Shown here piece after piece: positions 1 through 8,006 of a DNA stretch of 64,000 nucleotides. Source of the DNA: Porticoccaceae bacterium (GTDB taxonomy: Bacteria; Pseudomonadota; Gammaproteobacteria; Pseudomonadales; Porticoccaceae); the NCBI GenBank assembly GCA_024639885.1, contig JAHEGD010000004.1, forward strand, positions 46,182 to 110,181. The letters run 5' to 3'. The notes beneath the pieces were generated by a model, which searched no databases, was not told the DNA's origin, and saw only the letters and a program-made list of their open reading frames with translations. A program made the position numbers and the translations under genes. Every line of letters begins with the position of its first letter. Within the stretch, counting starts at the first letter, position 1.

Positions 1-296
1 GCGATAGAGCAGAGTGCGGTGATCAGCGGGTTCAAGTTGGTGCGCATATTGGCGGCCAGCTCCGCCCCGGAGCCATTCAGATTCTGCTCTGGGCTGAGAT
101 CAGCGCCGGCGCAGAAGCCGCTGCCGGCACCTTGGATCAGTACCGCCCGCACCGCGCTGTCGCCGCCGAGCTCTTCAAGCGCCTCGCGCAGCGCCACCAC
201 CAACTCGTTGTTGAGCGCGTTCATACGCGCTGGGCGGTTGAGGGTAATAACGCCGACCGCGTCGAGACGTTCGATTAATAGGACTGGTTCACTCAT
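1..296 (-). CDS. enoyl-CoA hydratase/isomerase family protein (N-terminal part)
   Basis: Only the first 98 codons are inside the window; the gene runs off the left edge. The ATG at 296 is preceded by a GGGAGAA ribosome site. The visible protein has the crotonase N-terminus, with the early NRP motif after the first beta strands and the FCAGADLS stretch that forms the oxyanion hole and CoA pocket. Members hydrate 2-enoyl-CoA or carry out related CoA-thioester reactions in the cytoplasm. It lies 19 bases downstream of an HSD10-like dehydrogenase on the same strand, so the two probably act together in acyl-CoA beta-oxidation. The family is secure; the substrate is not. Confidence 0.9.
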   Translation of the reverse strand, partial: MSEPVLLIERLDAVGVITLNRPARMNALNNELVVALREALEELGGDSAVRAVLIQGAGSGFCAGADLSPEQNLNGSGAELAANMRTNLNPLITALCSI

Positions 297-315
297 GTTG
301 TTCTCCCGGTTGCGG

Positions 316-1089
316 TTAGCGCGGCTGCATACGGATCGCGCCATCCATCCGCACGCACTCGCCGTTCATGTAATCGTTGTCGACCAGGTAGGCCGCCAGC
401 TTGGCGATCTCGCTGGTTTTGCCGAGCCGCTGCGGGTAGACCACGGTCGCCTCTAGCGACTGGTAGACCTCTTCGCCGAGCGCTTCAAACAGCGGCGTGT
501 GGATCAACCCCGGCACAATGGTGTTGACGCGGATACCGTAACCGGCCAGCTCGCGCGCCATCGGCAGGGTCATGCCGACCACGCCGCCCTTACTCGCGCT
601 GTAGGCCACTTGGCCGATCTGGCCCTCGTAGGCTGCCACGGAGGCGGTGTTGATCAGCACGCCGCGGCCGCCGTCGTCGTTGAGCGGCTCATTGTTAGCC
701 ATCTGCTCGGCCGCCAGCCGGCAAACATTAAACGTGCCGACCAAATTAATATCGATCACCTTCTTAAAGTCGGCCAGCAGGTGCGGCCCCTGCTTGCCGA
801 GCGTCTTGCTACCGATGGCGATACCGGCGTAGTTACAGGCAATGTGCAGCCCACCCCAGTTGGCAACCAGCGCATCGATCGCGCTGGCGACCGACTCTTC
901 GCTGGTGACATCGACCGCGTAAAACGTGCAGCGGTCGGCGCCAAGCTCAGCGACCAAGGCGTTGCCCGCCGCCTCGTTGAGATCGAAAATGGCCACTTTG
1001 GCACCGGCCGCAACAAAATGCTCAACGGTCGCCCGGCCAAGCCCCGAGGCGCCGCCGGTGACGATCGCCACTTTACCGACAATATCCAT
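316..1089 (-). CDS. SDR, 3-hydroxyacyl-CoA dehydrogenase type 2-like (HSD10-like)
   Basis: A 257-residue short-chain dehydrogenase. The NAD-binding glycine motif TGGASGLG is at 11-18, the NAG-type motif is NYAG at 86-89, and the catalytic Ser150, Tyr163 and Lys167 (YSASK) are present. The long loop before the catalytic serine and the overall pattern match the HSD17B10/type 2 3-hydroxyacyl-CoA dehydrogenase group, which oxidises 3-hydroxyacyl-CoA with NAD+. I chose the ATG at 1089 because AGGAG sits 5 bases upstream; the GTG two codons earlier overlaps that site. The enoyl-CoA hydratase gene follows after 19 bases, as expected for consecutive beta-oxidation steps. Confidence 0.85.
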   Translation of the reverse strand: MDIVGKVAIVTGGASGLGRATVEHFVAAGAKVAIFDLNEAAGNALVAELGADRCTFYAVDVTSEESVASAIDALVANWGGLHIACNYAGIAIGSKTLGKQGPHLLADFKKVIDINLVGTFNVCRLAAEQMANNEPLNDDGGRGVLINTASVAAYEGQIGQVAYSASKGGVVGMTLPMARELAGYGIRVNTIVPGLIHTPLFEALGEEVYQSLEATVVYPQRLGKTSEIAKLAAYLVDNDYMNGECVRMDGAIRMQPR

Positions 1090-1165
1090 ACTCACTCCTG
1101 ATGATTGACTGTTTTTAGAGCGGTTATGCTAACAAGTTAGCGGCGCTATTGCCCCCTTTAATCCA

Positions 1166-1189
1166 CTCGCTAATAGCCTCGCTAATAGC
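1166..1189. repeat. tandem 12-base repeat, two copies
   Basis: CTCGCTAATAGC occurs twice head to tail in the 197-base divergent gap between the HSD10-like gene and the SnoaL-like gene. It may be an operator or a slippage product. I see no convincing -35/-10 pair in this gap. Confidence 0.5.
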
Positions 1190-1286
1190 CTTACTACAGG
1201 CGGCCAGTAGCTGGAATTTATTCCCCTAAGGCGGTCAAAGCGGCTAACCTAGCCACTCTAATTTTGTACATACCAGGAGCCATACC

Positions 1287-1748
1287 GTGACCACCTCTTT
1301 TGTACCGCTGCAGCGTTTTATCGACTTCTACCAACAGCCGGTGACGGTCGCCACACTCAGCCAGCTCGGCGAGCTCTACCACCCCAGCATCGTCTTTATC
1401 GACCCGGCCCACCGGGTAGAGGGGTTCGACGCCTTTGAGCGCTACTTCCAAACCATGCTGGGTACAGTTAGCCACTGCCAGTTTGTGGTCCACCACTGCG
1501 CGACCGACCTCACCGCAGCACAGCCGGTTGGCTTTGCCGACTGGACGATGACACTCGGCCACCCGCGCCTTAACGGCGGCCAACGCTTTGAGATGGCCGG
1601 CGCCACCAGCCTGCTGTTTAGCGGCAGCGACAGCGCTGCCACCATCGTCCACCACCGCGACCACTTTGATCTCGGCGCAATGCTCTACGAGCGGCTGCCG
1701 CTACTCGGTGCTGTGGTGCGGCGCATACGCAGTAAACTGGGCCAGTAA
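1287..1748 (+). CDS. SnoaL-like / NTF2-fold protein
   Basis: A 153-residue cytoplasmic protein with no signal peptide. Its pattern is that of the SnoaL-like NTF2 superfamily: an N-terminal helix with a FIDFYQQ-type motif, a central HPSIVFIDPAH segment and paired beta strands ending in hydrophobic residues. The GTG start at 1287 has AGGAG 8 bases upstream. It is the first gene of a tight plus-strand operon (SDR, DUF2878, chalcone-isomerase-like, DUF3833). In other gammaproteobacteria this gene set normally accompanies cyclopropane fatty acid synthase-like genes, so a role in membrane-lipid modification or stress is likely. The reaction is unknown. Confidence 0.75.
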   Translation: MTTSFVPLQRFIDFYQQPVTVATLSQLGELYHPSIVFIDPAHRVEGFDAFERYFQTMLGTVSHCQFVVHHCATDLTAAQPVGFADWTMTLGHPRLNGGQRFEMAGATSLLFSGSDSAATIVHHRDHFDLGAMLYERLPLLGAVVRRIRSKLGQ

Positions 1749-1769
1749 CCGACCAAGCGGAGACTTTTT

Positions 1770-2489
1770 ATGCGAGTGTTAATTACCGGCGCCTCGTCGG
1801 GTATCGGCCTACAACTGGCCCGCGACTACGCCGCTGCCGGCCACCAACTGATCGCCTGTGGCCGCGACCGCGACAAACTGACCAGCAGCTGTGGCGACAT
1901 CGCCAGCCAGCTGGTGGTGGCCGACAACGCCGACCGCGACGCCACCCTGGCGGCGATGGCGGGACTTGGCGAGATCGATCTGGCGATACTAAACGCCGGT
2001 GGCTGCGAGTACATAGACGACGCCCTGCAGTTTGACAGTGCGCTGTTCCGGCGGGTTATCGATACCAACCTCAACGGCACCGCCTACGCACTGGAGGCAC
2101 TGCTGCCGCAGCTGCGCCGCGGCGGCCGGGTGGCGATAATGAGCAGCACCTCGACGCTGCTGCCGTTCAGCCGCGCCGAGGCCTACGGCGCCAGCAAGGC
2201 TGGGCTCGACTACCTCGCCAACTCGCTGCGTATCGATCTGCGCCGCCACGCGATTGGCGTCTCGTTGATCCGTCCCTGTTTTGTCGACACCCCGCTGACC
2301 GCCCGCAACACCTTTGCCATGCCGGGCATCATCAGCCCGGCGCGCGCGAGCCGTATCATTATCAAACAGTTAGCGCGCGGCCGCGACGAGATCAACTTTA
2401 CCCGGCCCTTTGTAGCTTTTCTGCGCCTGGTGGCGTGGCTGCCGAGCGCGCTCAACAATCGCCTGCAGGGCGGCAAGCGCCAATCGTGA
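1770..2489 (+). CDS. SDR family NAD(P)-dependent oxidoreductase
   Basis: A 239-residue classical short-chain dehydrogenase with TGASSGIG at 6-13, NAG near 75-77, and catalytic Ser125/126, Tyr139 and Lys143 (YGASK). A GGAG ribosome site lies about 9 bases before the ATG. The final TGA overlaps the GTG of the next gene, so translation is probably coupled. It belongs to the conserved SnoaL-SDR-DUF2878-CHI-DUF3833 neighbourhood. The substrate cannot be read from the sequence; a lipid or fatty-acyl substrate is inferred from context only. Confidence 0.85.
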   Translation: MRVLITGASSGIGLQLARDYAAAGHQLIACGRDRDKLTSSCGDIASQLVVADNADRDATLAAMAGLGEIDLAILNAGGCEYIDDALQFDSALFRRVIDTNLNGTAYALEALLPQLRRGGRVAIMSSTSTLLPFSRAEAYGASKAGLDYLANSLRIDLRRHAIGVSLIRPCFVDTPLTARNTFAMPGIISPARASRIIIKQLARGRDEINFTRPFVAFLRLVAWLPSALNNRLQGGKRQS

Positions 2490-3031
2490 GCAAGCTTGCC
2501 GAGTTACTCCGTCGCTACCCGGTACAGCAGGTTGCCGGCTTTCAGCTGCTCTGGCTCAGCTGTGTGCTGGGTGGCAACCGCTGGCTGTGGCTACCGCTAC
2601 TGCTGATTGCCGGCCACCTCTACCTGCACCGCAGCCAGTGGCGTCAAGAGCTGGCGATCGCACCGTTGGCGGTCGTCGGCCTGGCGGTCGACGTAGGCCT
2701 GACCGCCGCTGGCATCTACCAGTTTGACCACACGCCGTTCTGGCTACTGGCGCTGTGGCTGGGGTTTGTTTACACGCTGGATGCAAGCATGGTCTGGCTG
2801 CGTAAGTTGCCGCTGGCGGCACTGGCCGGGTTTGGCGTGGTCGGGGGTACCAGCTCGTACCTGGCTGGCGAGCGGCTCGGCGCGGTGGTCATCGCCACCC
2901 CGCTGCTGCACTCGGTGGCGATCATCGCTCTCTGCTGGGCGGTGCTGCTGCCGCTGCTGGTGCGGCTTGATCTGGCGCTGCGGCGCCCCCATCTAACTAC
3001 CATCAGTCCTCAGCAGGTAGACAGATTATGA
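2486..3031 (+). CDS. DUF2878 family membrane protein
   Basis: Roughly 180 residues, with five or so hydrophobic helices rich in Leu, Trp and Ala and few charged residues between them: an inner-membrane protein. The GTG at 2486 overlaps the stop of the SDR gene and begins SKLAELLRRYP; an in-frame start farther upstream would lie inside the SDR gene. The length and helix pattern match DUF2878, whose function is not established. The final TGA overlaps the ATG of the next gene by 4 bases. Confidence 0.75.
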   Translation: MSKLAELLRRYPVQQVAGFQLLWLSCVLGGNRWLWLPLLLIAGHLYLHRSQWRQELAIAPLAVVGLAVDVGLTAAGIYQFDHTPFWLLALWLGFVYTLDASMVWLRKLPLAALAGFGVVGGTSSYLAGERLGAVVIATPLLHSVAIIALCWAVLLPLLVRLDLALRRPHLTTISPQQVDRL

Positions 3032-3537
3032 GCCGACCCCGCGACGTCCTCGCCTACCTAACCGCACTGCTACTGGCAGCTGGACCGGCCAGTGCCGCGG
3101 TACCCGACCAGCTGCAGCTGGTCGGCAGCGGCAACGCGCGCTGGCTCACCTTTACCCTCTACCGCGCCGAGCTCTATTCGCCGACTGGCGCCTTTACCGC
3201 ATTAGAGCAGAGCGACTACCCGCTGGCGCTGAGTATCACCTACCAGCGCAACATTGCCGGCCAGCGGCTGGTCGATGCCACCGAGCAGGAGTGGCAGCGG
3301 CTAGCGGTTGGCCACCGCCAAGAGTGGGTGAGCGAGCTTACGGTGCTTTGGCCGGATGTCGGCCCTGACGACAACCTCACCTTTATTGCCCACAGCGCTG
3401 ACCGCGGCGAGTTCTTTTTTAACCAACAGCCACTGGGCAGCATTCAAGGCGAACGCTTTGCCGCCGCCTTTTTGACTATCTGGCTGTCACCAGAGACCCG
3501 CGACGCGCGCCTGCGCGCCGCCCTGATAGGAGCCTAA
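3028..3537 (+). CDS. chalcone isomerase-like family protein, exported
   Basis: A 169-residue protein with a signal peptide (positive N-terminus, Leu/Ala-rich core, cleavage likely after ASA near residue 24). The mature part has the bacterial chalcone-isomerase-like fold signature: LQLVGSGNARWLTFTLY near the start, a central LSITYQRNI strand, and a C-terminal FLTIWLSPET segment. Bacterial members are not flavonoid enzymes, and their ligand is thought to be fatty-acid-like (family knowledge). The ATG overlaps the upstream stop (ATGA) and the DUF3833 gene follows after 3 bases. Confidence 0.8.
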   Translation: MSRPRDVLAYLTALLLAAGPASAAVPDQLQLVGSGNARWLTFTLYRAELYSPTGAFTALEQSDYPLALSITYQRNIAGQRLVDATEQEWQRLAVGHRQEWVSELTVLWPDVGPDDNLTFIAHSADRGEFFFNQQPLGSIQGERFAAAFLTIWLSPETRDARLRAALIGA

Positions 3538-3540
3538 CCG

Positions 3541-4074
3541 ATGTTGAGAATCGCCCTGCTGGCGCTGGCCGCCAGCCTATTGCTTACCGCCTGCACACCC
3601 ACCACCGACAGCTACCGCGAACAGGGCCCAGCGTTTGCGTTGGAAGAGTTCTTTGATGGCGAGCTGGTCGCCTACGGCATGATTCAAGACCGCTCGGGCA
3701 CCGTGCTGCGTCGCTTTGAAGCGACCCTAGAGGGCAGCTGGGAGGGCAACAGCGGCGTCTTGGCCGAGTGGTTTGTCTACGACGACGGCGAGCGCCAAGA
3801 GCGCACCTGGTACCTAACCAAACACGCCGATGGCAGCTACAGCGGCACCGCCAGTGATGTGATCGGGGAAGCGCGCGGCACCCCCGAGGGCTTTGCACTG
3901 AACTGGCGCTACACCCTGCAGGTGCCGATGGATGGTGAGCTCTGGGAGTTCCAGCTCGACGATTGGATGTACCTGATCAACGAACGCGGGCTGATCAACC
4001 GCACCGCCATGAAAAAGTTTGGCATCCGCGTCGCTGACCTTACTCTGTGGATAGAGAAGCGGCCGGCGCAGTGA
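3541..4074 (+). CDS. DUF3833 family lipoprotein
   Basis: A 177-residue protein with a type II signal peptide; the lipobox LLTAC puts the lipidated cysteine at residue 18. The mature part is a compact beta-rich domain with several Trp and Tyr residues (for example DGSYSGTASDVIGEA), as in DUF3833, and resembles a lipocalin-like lipid carrier. It is the last gene of the plus-strand operon. A periplasmic lipid-binding or membrane-maintenance role is an inference. Its stop abuts the convergent transporter gene with no visible terminator. Confidence 0.8.
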   Translation: MLRIALLALAASLLLTACTPTTDSYREQGPAFALEEFFDGELVAYGMIQDRSGTVLRRFEATLEGSWEGNSGVLAEWFVYDDGERQERTWYLTKHADGSYSGTASDVIGEARGTPEGFALNWRYTLQVPMDGELWEFQLDDWMYLINERGLINRTAMKKFGIRVADLTLWIEKRPAQ

Positions 4075-4812
4075 TCAGTCGCGCAGCCTAAACGGCGTGA
4101 AGTTGGTGTCGGTGTCGTAGATATCGACCTGCTCGCGGGCTTTCAAGAAGCCTACCACCTTGTAGGTGACCGGCGTCATCAGCACCTCGACCGAGACTTT
4201 AAAGATGAAGTTGAAGGCGATCACCATCAGTAGGCTTTCAGTGGACCAGATACCGGCGAACGCAATCGGGTAGAAAATTAGGCTGTCGACCCCCTGCCCT
4301 GCGATGGTGGAGCCGATGGTGCGCATCCACAGATGGCGGCCCTGCGTCCACACCTTCATCTTCGCCATCACGTACGAGTTGACGAAATCGCCCGCCCAGT
4401 AGGCGACCATTGAGCCGAGCACAATCCGGTAGGTATTGCCAAACACCAGCTCTAGCGCCGGCTGCAGCGCGCTGTTGAACGGCTCGTTGGGGTCGGCTGG
4501 CAGCGCGATCACCACCGCCGACATAATTGTCGCAAACACCAACCCGAACAGGCCGGCCCAGATCACCCGCCGCGCGCGCGCGTAGCCGTACACCTCGGTG
4601 AGAATATCGGCAAAGATATAGCCGATCGGGAAGAACAGGTTGCCGGCGCCAAAACTGAACGGCTGGTCCAAGCCGGGGATCGACAGCAGCGCCACCTTGG
4701 CTGGGCCGATCAGGTTAGAGCAGATCAGCACCACCACAAAGCCGACCATGATTAGGTCGTAATACTGGTAGCGGCGGCCGCTCTGCGGCGCCTGCAGCGG
4801 CGTATTAGTCAC
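4075..4812 (-). CDS. VUT family queuosine precursor transporter (YhhQ-like)
   Basis: A membrane protein of about 245 residues with about six transmembrane segments. The signature FFPIGYIFADILTEVYGY and the later GSTIAGQGVDSLIFYP are typical of the VUT/YhhQ family, which imports preQ0/preQ1 for queuosine tRNA modification. I prefer the GTG at 4812, which overlaps the end of the FolM-like gene and has GAGGA a few bases upstream; the ATG at 4830 lacks a ribosome site. Overlap with the pteridine reductase gene implies co-translation. Both deal with pterin or deazapurine chemistry, but a functional link is only an inference. Confidence 0.85.
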   Translation of the reverse strand: MTNTPLQAPQSGRRYQYYDLIMVGFVVVLICSNLIGPAKVALLSIPGLDQPFSFGAGNLFFPIGYIFADILTEVYGYARARRVIWAGLFGLVFATIMSAVVIALPADPNEPFNSALQPALELVFGNTYRIVLGSMVAYWAGDFVNSYVMAKMKVWTQGRHLWMRTIGSTIAGQGVDSLIFYPIAFAGIWSTESLLMVIAFNFIFKVSVEVLMTPVTYKVVGFLKAREQVDIYDTDTNFTPFRLRD

Positions 4813-5554
4813 CCTGGTAATCCTCGGCATTTAAGCCGATATGCTGGACAGTCTCGCCACCGTCGACAAACAGCTGCTGGCCGGTCACGTACTCGTTGTC
4901 GAGCAGGTAGAGCAGCGCCTTGCCAAGCTCTTCGGCTTCGCCTTTGCGGGCCAGCGGAATACCCTGGTTGCGCCACTCGATGTAGGCGTCAGAGCGGGTC
5001 ACGCCGGGCATGATCACCCCCGGTGCTATGCCGTTGACGCGAATCCGCGGGGCAAACTCCATCGCCGCCATTTTAGTCAGCTCGCCCAGTGCCTTTTTGG
5101 CCGACAGATAGGCGCCATACTGGTACTGCTGGAACTGGATTTTATTGTCGAGAATATTGACGATGTTGCCGCGCTCAACGTGGTCGGCAAACGCGCCACA
5201 GAGCATAAACGGGGCAAAGAAGTTCACCTGAAACTCGTCCTGGAGCATCTTCAACGAGGTCTCGGCAATCGGTGCCGCGTTGTAGATAGAGGCGCAGTTG
5301 ACCAGCACAGCAAGCTTAGGGAAGCGTTCAGCGACCGCATCGACCAGCGGCGCGGGGTCGCCGCCGTGCAAGAAATCACACTGAAAAATCTCGCACTCTA
5401 CGCCGTGGGCGCGCACCTCGTCTGCGGTCTGCAGCGCGGCATCGGCGGAGTTGGCATAGTGGATGGCAATGTCGTAGCCCGCTCTGGCCAGTGTCAGGGC
5501 AAAGTGTCGCCCCAACCGAATCGCGCCGCCGGTCACCAGTGCTGCTTGTCTCAT
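4805..5554 (-). CDS. SDR, pteridine reductase / FolM-like
   Basis: A 249-residue short-chain dehydrogenase. The glycine motif is TGGAIRLG: an Arg replaces the middle Gly (TGX3RXG), a hallmark of pteridine reductases and dihydromonapterin reductase FolM. The catalytic motif is YLSAK near residues 148-152. Members reduce dihydromonapterin or dihydrobiopterin with NADPH. The gene is the last plainly GC-rich one before the lower-GC block begins, so it marks the left edge of the accessory region. Confidence 0.8.
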   Translation of the reverse strand: MRQAALVTGGAIRLGRHFALTLARAGYDIAIHYANSADAALQTADEVRAHGVECEIFQCDFLHGGDPAPLVDAVAERFPKLAVLVNCASIYNAAPIAETSLKMLQDEFQVNFFAPFMLCGAFADHVERGNIVNILDNKIQFQQYQYGAYLSAKKALGELTKMAAMEFAPRIRVNGIAPGVIMPGVTRSDAYIEWRNQGIPLARKGEAEELGKALLYLLDNEYVTGQQLFVDGGETVQHIGLNAEDYQGD

Positions 5555-5647
5555 GGTTTTGCCTCAATAGGAAAAATTGAGCGGCTAGCATAGGCAGTCC
5601 GGCAGGCGGCATCAACCGGTAAACTGTGGGTGTTAATTAGCATAACA

Positions 5648-5662
5648 GCCGTCAACGACGGC
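5648..5662. other. perfect 6-bp hairpin
   Basis: GCCGTC-AAC-GACGGC lies in the gap between the FolM-like gene start and the hppD end. It has no adjacent T-run. It may add to hppD termination or mark the island edge. Confidence 0.4.
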
Positions 5663-5670
5663 CATGTTCG

Positions 5671-5701
5671 AAAACGGGTGCACATATACCCTATCCGTTT
5701 T
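5671..5701 (-). terminator. probable hppD terminator
   Basis: AAAACGG at 5671-5677 pairs with CCGTTTT at 5695-5701, with additional GGGT/ACCC pairing inside. Read on the minus strand, the stem starts in the last codons of hppD and ends in TTTT. It is a reasonable but short rho-independent terminator. Confidence 0.45.
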
Positions 5702-6788
5702 CTATGGACTCTTGATCGGCTACATTTAATACACCGCGGCGGACCTGGTCACGCTCCATCGACTCAAACAACGCTTTAAAATTACCCTCGCCAAATCCCT
5801 CGTCACCCTTACGCTGTATAAATTCAAAGAAAATTGGCCCAATTGCATTCTCTGAGAAGATCTGTAACAACAAGCGTGGCTGCTCGCCGCTTGTATCACC
5901 ATCAAGAAGAATACCGCGCGACTGAAGCTCATCGACCGACTGACCGTGGCTGGGCAGACGCTCAGCGAGCATTTCGTAGTAGGCTTTTGGCGGCGCAGTC
6001 ATAAACTTCGTACCAGACTCCCTCAAGCGGTCCCAACAGGCCGGCAAGTCATCACAGATAAAGGCGATATGCTGTATCCCCTCACCATTATAGGCCATAA
6101 GAAACTCCTCGATCTGACCGTTGCTCCCTGACTCCTCGTTGAGTGGAATACGAATTTTTCCATCTGGAGCCGTCATTGCCTTGGATGTAAGCCCGGTGTA
6201 CTCGCCCTTGATATCGAAGTACTTCAGCTCCCTGAAGTTAAAGAGTTTTTCGTAGTAATCAGCCCAGTACTGCATCCGGCCCTTATAGACATTATGAGTG
6301 AGGTGATCAATCAAATTGAATCCACAGCCAACTGGATTTCTATTGACCTCAGGAAGGTATTCAAAGTCAATATCGTAGATTGACCGCCCCTCATCGTAGC
6401 GATCAATAAAGTAAATGATAGCGCCGCCAATGCCACGGATCGCAGGCATTTTAAGCTCCATGGGACCACACGGAATATCAATAACTTGTGCGCCGAGATC
6501 GGTGGCGCGACGCAGTGCGGCACCTGCATCTCTCACCCTAAACCCCATTCCACAAGCGGATGGTCCGTGTTCGTCGGCATAGTAAGCGGCTGGCGCGCCA
6601 GCTTGATAATTTATAATGAGGTTAATACCTCCTTGGCGCCACAAATCGACATCTTTAGAGCGGTGTTTAGCTATCAGTGAAAAGCCCATCGCAGTAAAAA
6701 TAGGCTCGATCACGCCATGCTTTTTTGCGGAAAACTCGATAAATTCAAAACCATCCAAACCCATTGGATTATCAAACAAGTCGCTCAT
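5691..6788 (-). CDS. hppD: 4-hydroxyphenylpyruvate dioxygenase
   Basis: A 365-residue cytoplasmic non-haem iron enzyme that converts 4-hydroxyphenylpyruvate to homogentisate. It has two VOC-type halves. The iron ligands are His162 (in LIDHLTH), His240 (in GIQHIAF) and Glu322 (in FFEFIQR), at the positions known for Pseudomonas HPPD. The C-terminal gating helix with [13 protein letters not shown] is complete. AGGAG lies 6 bases before the ATG. It is divergent from an Lrp/AsnC-type regulator, which probably controls it. No homogentisate dioxygenase, maleylacetoacetate isomerase or fumarylacetoacetase is in the window. Confidence 0.95.
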   Translation of the reverse strand: MSDLFDNPMGLDGFEFIEFSAKKHGVIEPIFTAMGFSLIAKHRSKDVDLWRQGGINLIINYQAGAPAAYYADEHGPSACGMGFRVRDAGAALRRATDLGAQVIDIPCGPMELKMPAIRGIGGAIIYFIDRYDEGRSIYDIDFEYLPEVNRNPVGCGFNLIDHLTHNVYKGRMQYWADYYEKLFNFRELKYFDIKGEYTGLTSKAMTAPDGKIRIPLNEESGSNGQIEEFLMAYNGEGIQHIAFICDDLPACWDRLRESGTKFMTAPPKAYYEMLAERLPSHGQSVDELQSRGILLDGDTSGEQPRLLLQIFSENAIGPIFFEFIQRKGDEGFGEGNFKALFESMERDQVRRGVLNVADQESIENG

Positions 6789-6811
6789 TACTTTCTCCTG
6801 GTATTTTCTAG

Positions 6812-6840
6812 AAAACGGCTGTAGCCACCATAAAACGGCT
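6812..6840. promoter_or_regulatory. spaced direct repeat in hppD-regulator gap
   Basis: AAAACGGCT occurs at 6812-6820 and 6832-6840, 20 bases apart start to start (about two helical turns), within 55 bases of the hppD start. It is a candidate operator for the divergent Lrp-type regulator. Only the repeat is seen; binding is inferred. Confidence 0.35.
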
Positions 6841-6948
6841 AAATTTTAACTCCTACAAATAGCAATTATTCGTCTATTTTTAATGATAAATGTGTTAAAT
6901 TTGGCACGAACCAGGCTAAACTTACAAAAAATAGATGGATTACGCCTT

Positions 6949-7416
6949 ATGACACTTGACGATGCCGAACGCAGGATTCTCTTTCATTTACAAACCAACG
7001 GACGTCTCTCCAATGTAGAGCTTTCACATAAGCTCGGCCTTTCGGAATCGCCGTGTTTGCGACGCGTCAAAGCACTCGAAGCCGACGGTGTGATCGAATC
7101 CTACACAGCGAACCTGAATCGACGACTAATCGGATTACAGGTAATGGCTATTGTCTTGGTCTCCCTCGACAAGCAGCACGACAGCGAAAGAATGGCGTTT
7201 ATCGAGCAGGTTAATAATCAGGAGTACATCGTCGAATGCCACGCAATGACCGGTCCCTATGACTATCTTATGAAGGTAGTCGCCACTAGCATGGATCATT
7301 TTTCCGATCTGTGTATGAACAAGATACTTAAATTTTCCGGGGTCACCAACATAGAATCTCAGTTCAGCCTTCAAGTTATAAAAGAGCGAAGCATTTTGCC
7401 CGTCGGTCGCAATTAA
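6949..7416 (+). CDS. Lrp/AsnC family transcriptional regulator
   Basis: A 155-residue regulator with an N-terminal winged helix-turn-helix (about residues 5-55, with LSNVELSHKLGLSESPCLRRV) and a C-terminal RAM ligand domain that includes the GPYDYLMKV strand. The ATG at 6949 gives the usual family length and starts directly with the DDAERRIL helix; in-frame starts upstream add an atypical tail. It is transcribed away from hppD with a 160-base shared gap, so control of tyrosine breakdown in response to an aromatic amino acid is likely. Confidence 0.88.
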   Translation: MTLDDAERRILFHLQTNGRLSNVELSHKLGLSESPCLRRVKALEADGVIESYTANLNRRLIGLQVMAIVLVSLDKQHDSERMAFIEQVNNQEYIVECHAMTGPYDYLMKVVATSMDHFSDLCMNKILKFSGVTNIESQFSLQVIKERSILPVGRN

Positions 7417-7545
7417 ACAGTACTCGCCAACAAAATATTCTATATAAGCGGTTTACGCTATAGCATTTAAATGAGCAACCCGATAATGTCATGAATTGAT
7501 ACGCCTATCGTCAATCGCGCACACTAATCACAGCTAAGGGTAACC

Positions 7546-7944
7546 ATGAAATTATCACATAAATTATTATCACTGCTCGCGCCTTGGATATTTAGCTCGA
7601 CACATGCTACGCCATCAACTGAACCACCAATTCCAGCCTACATGATTATCAGTGTCGAAGAGTTAGCGCCCGAAAAAATGACCCCATACAAGCAAGCAGT
7701 TGGCCCGGTCGCGAAAAAATTTGGGGGAATAGAACTTCTTGCATTTGCCAACCCAGACCAAATCCAAGTAATGGAAGGCAGCTGGGACCACTCCGGGCTG
7801 CTGCTAATCGAAGAATACGTGTCGATGGCACAGCTCAAAGCATTTTGGTACTCCAACGACTACCAAGAAGTGAAAAAACTTCGCGAACACTACGCCAAGG
7901 TCAATTTTTTTATCGCAGTGAATGGCCGATCTAGACCTGAATAG
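7546..7944 (+). CDS. DUF1330 domain protein, possibly exported
   Basis: A 132-residue protein with a short hydrophobic N-terminus (KLLSLLAPWIF) that could be a signal peptide cleaved after THA. The rest has the DUF1330 ferredoxin-like dimeric alpha/beta-barrel pattern: a YMIISVEE strand, a K-YKQAVGPVAKKFGG helix, EGSWDHSG, and a late FWYSNDYQEVKKLRE motif. Members resemble small monooxygenase-like proteins, but no function is established. It follows the regulator gene after 129 bases and may be independent. Confidence 0.75.
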   Translation: MKLSHKLLSLLAPWIFSSTHATPSTEPPIPAYMIISVEELAPEKMTPYKQAVGPVAKKFGGIELLAFANPDQIQVMEGSWDHSGLLLIEEYVSMAQLKAFWYSNDYQEVKKLREHYAKVNFFIAVNGRSRPE

Positions 7945-7959
7945 CTGAAGTTAACCCGA

Positions 7960-7987
7960 CAGGCTGCAAGTAATTTACTCCAGCCTG
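7960..7987. terminator. hairpin in convergent gap
   Basis: CAGGCTG (7960-7966) pairs with CAGCCTG (7981-7987), with a nested AGTAA/TTACT pair inside. It lies between the convergent DUF1330 and aldehyde dehydrogenase genes and could end either transcript, but no T-run follows on either strand. Confidence 0.4.
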
Positions 7988-8006
7988 CCCGGAAACATAG
8001 CAGTCG

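Noticed and set aside
1-456. Plus-strand frame opposite the enoyl-CoA hydratase and HSD10-like genes
   Set aside because: Antisense to two genes with clear family motifs.
7967-7980. Another GAGTA-type motif (minus strand GGAGTAAATTACTT)
   Set aside because: It is inside a hairpin in a convergent gap with no promoter to control; similarity follows from the palindrome.
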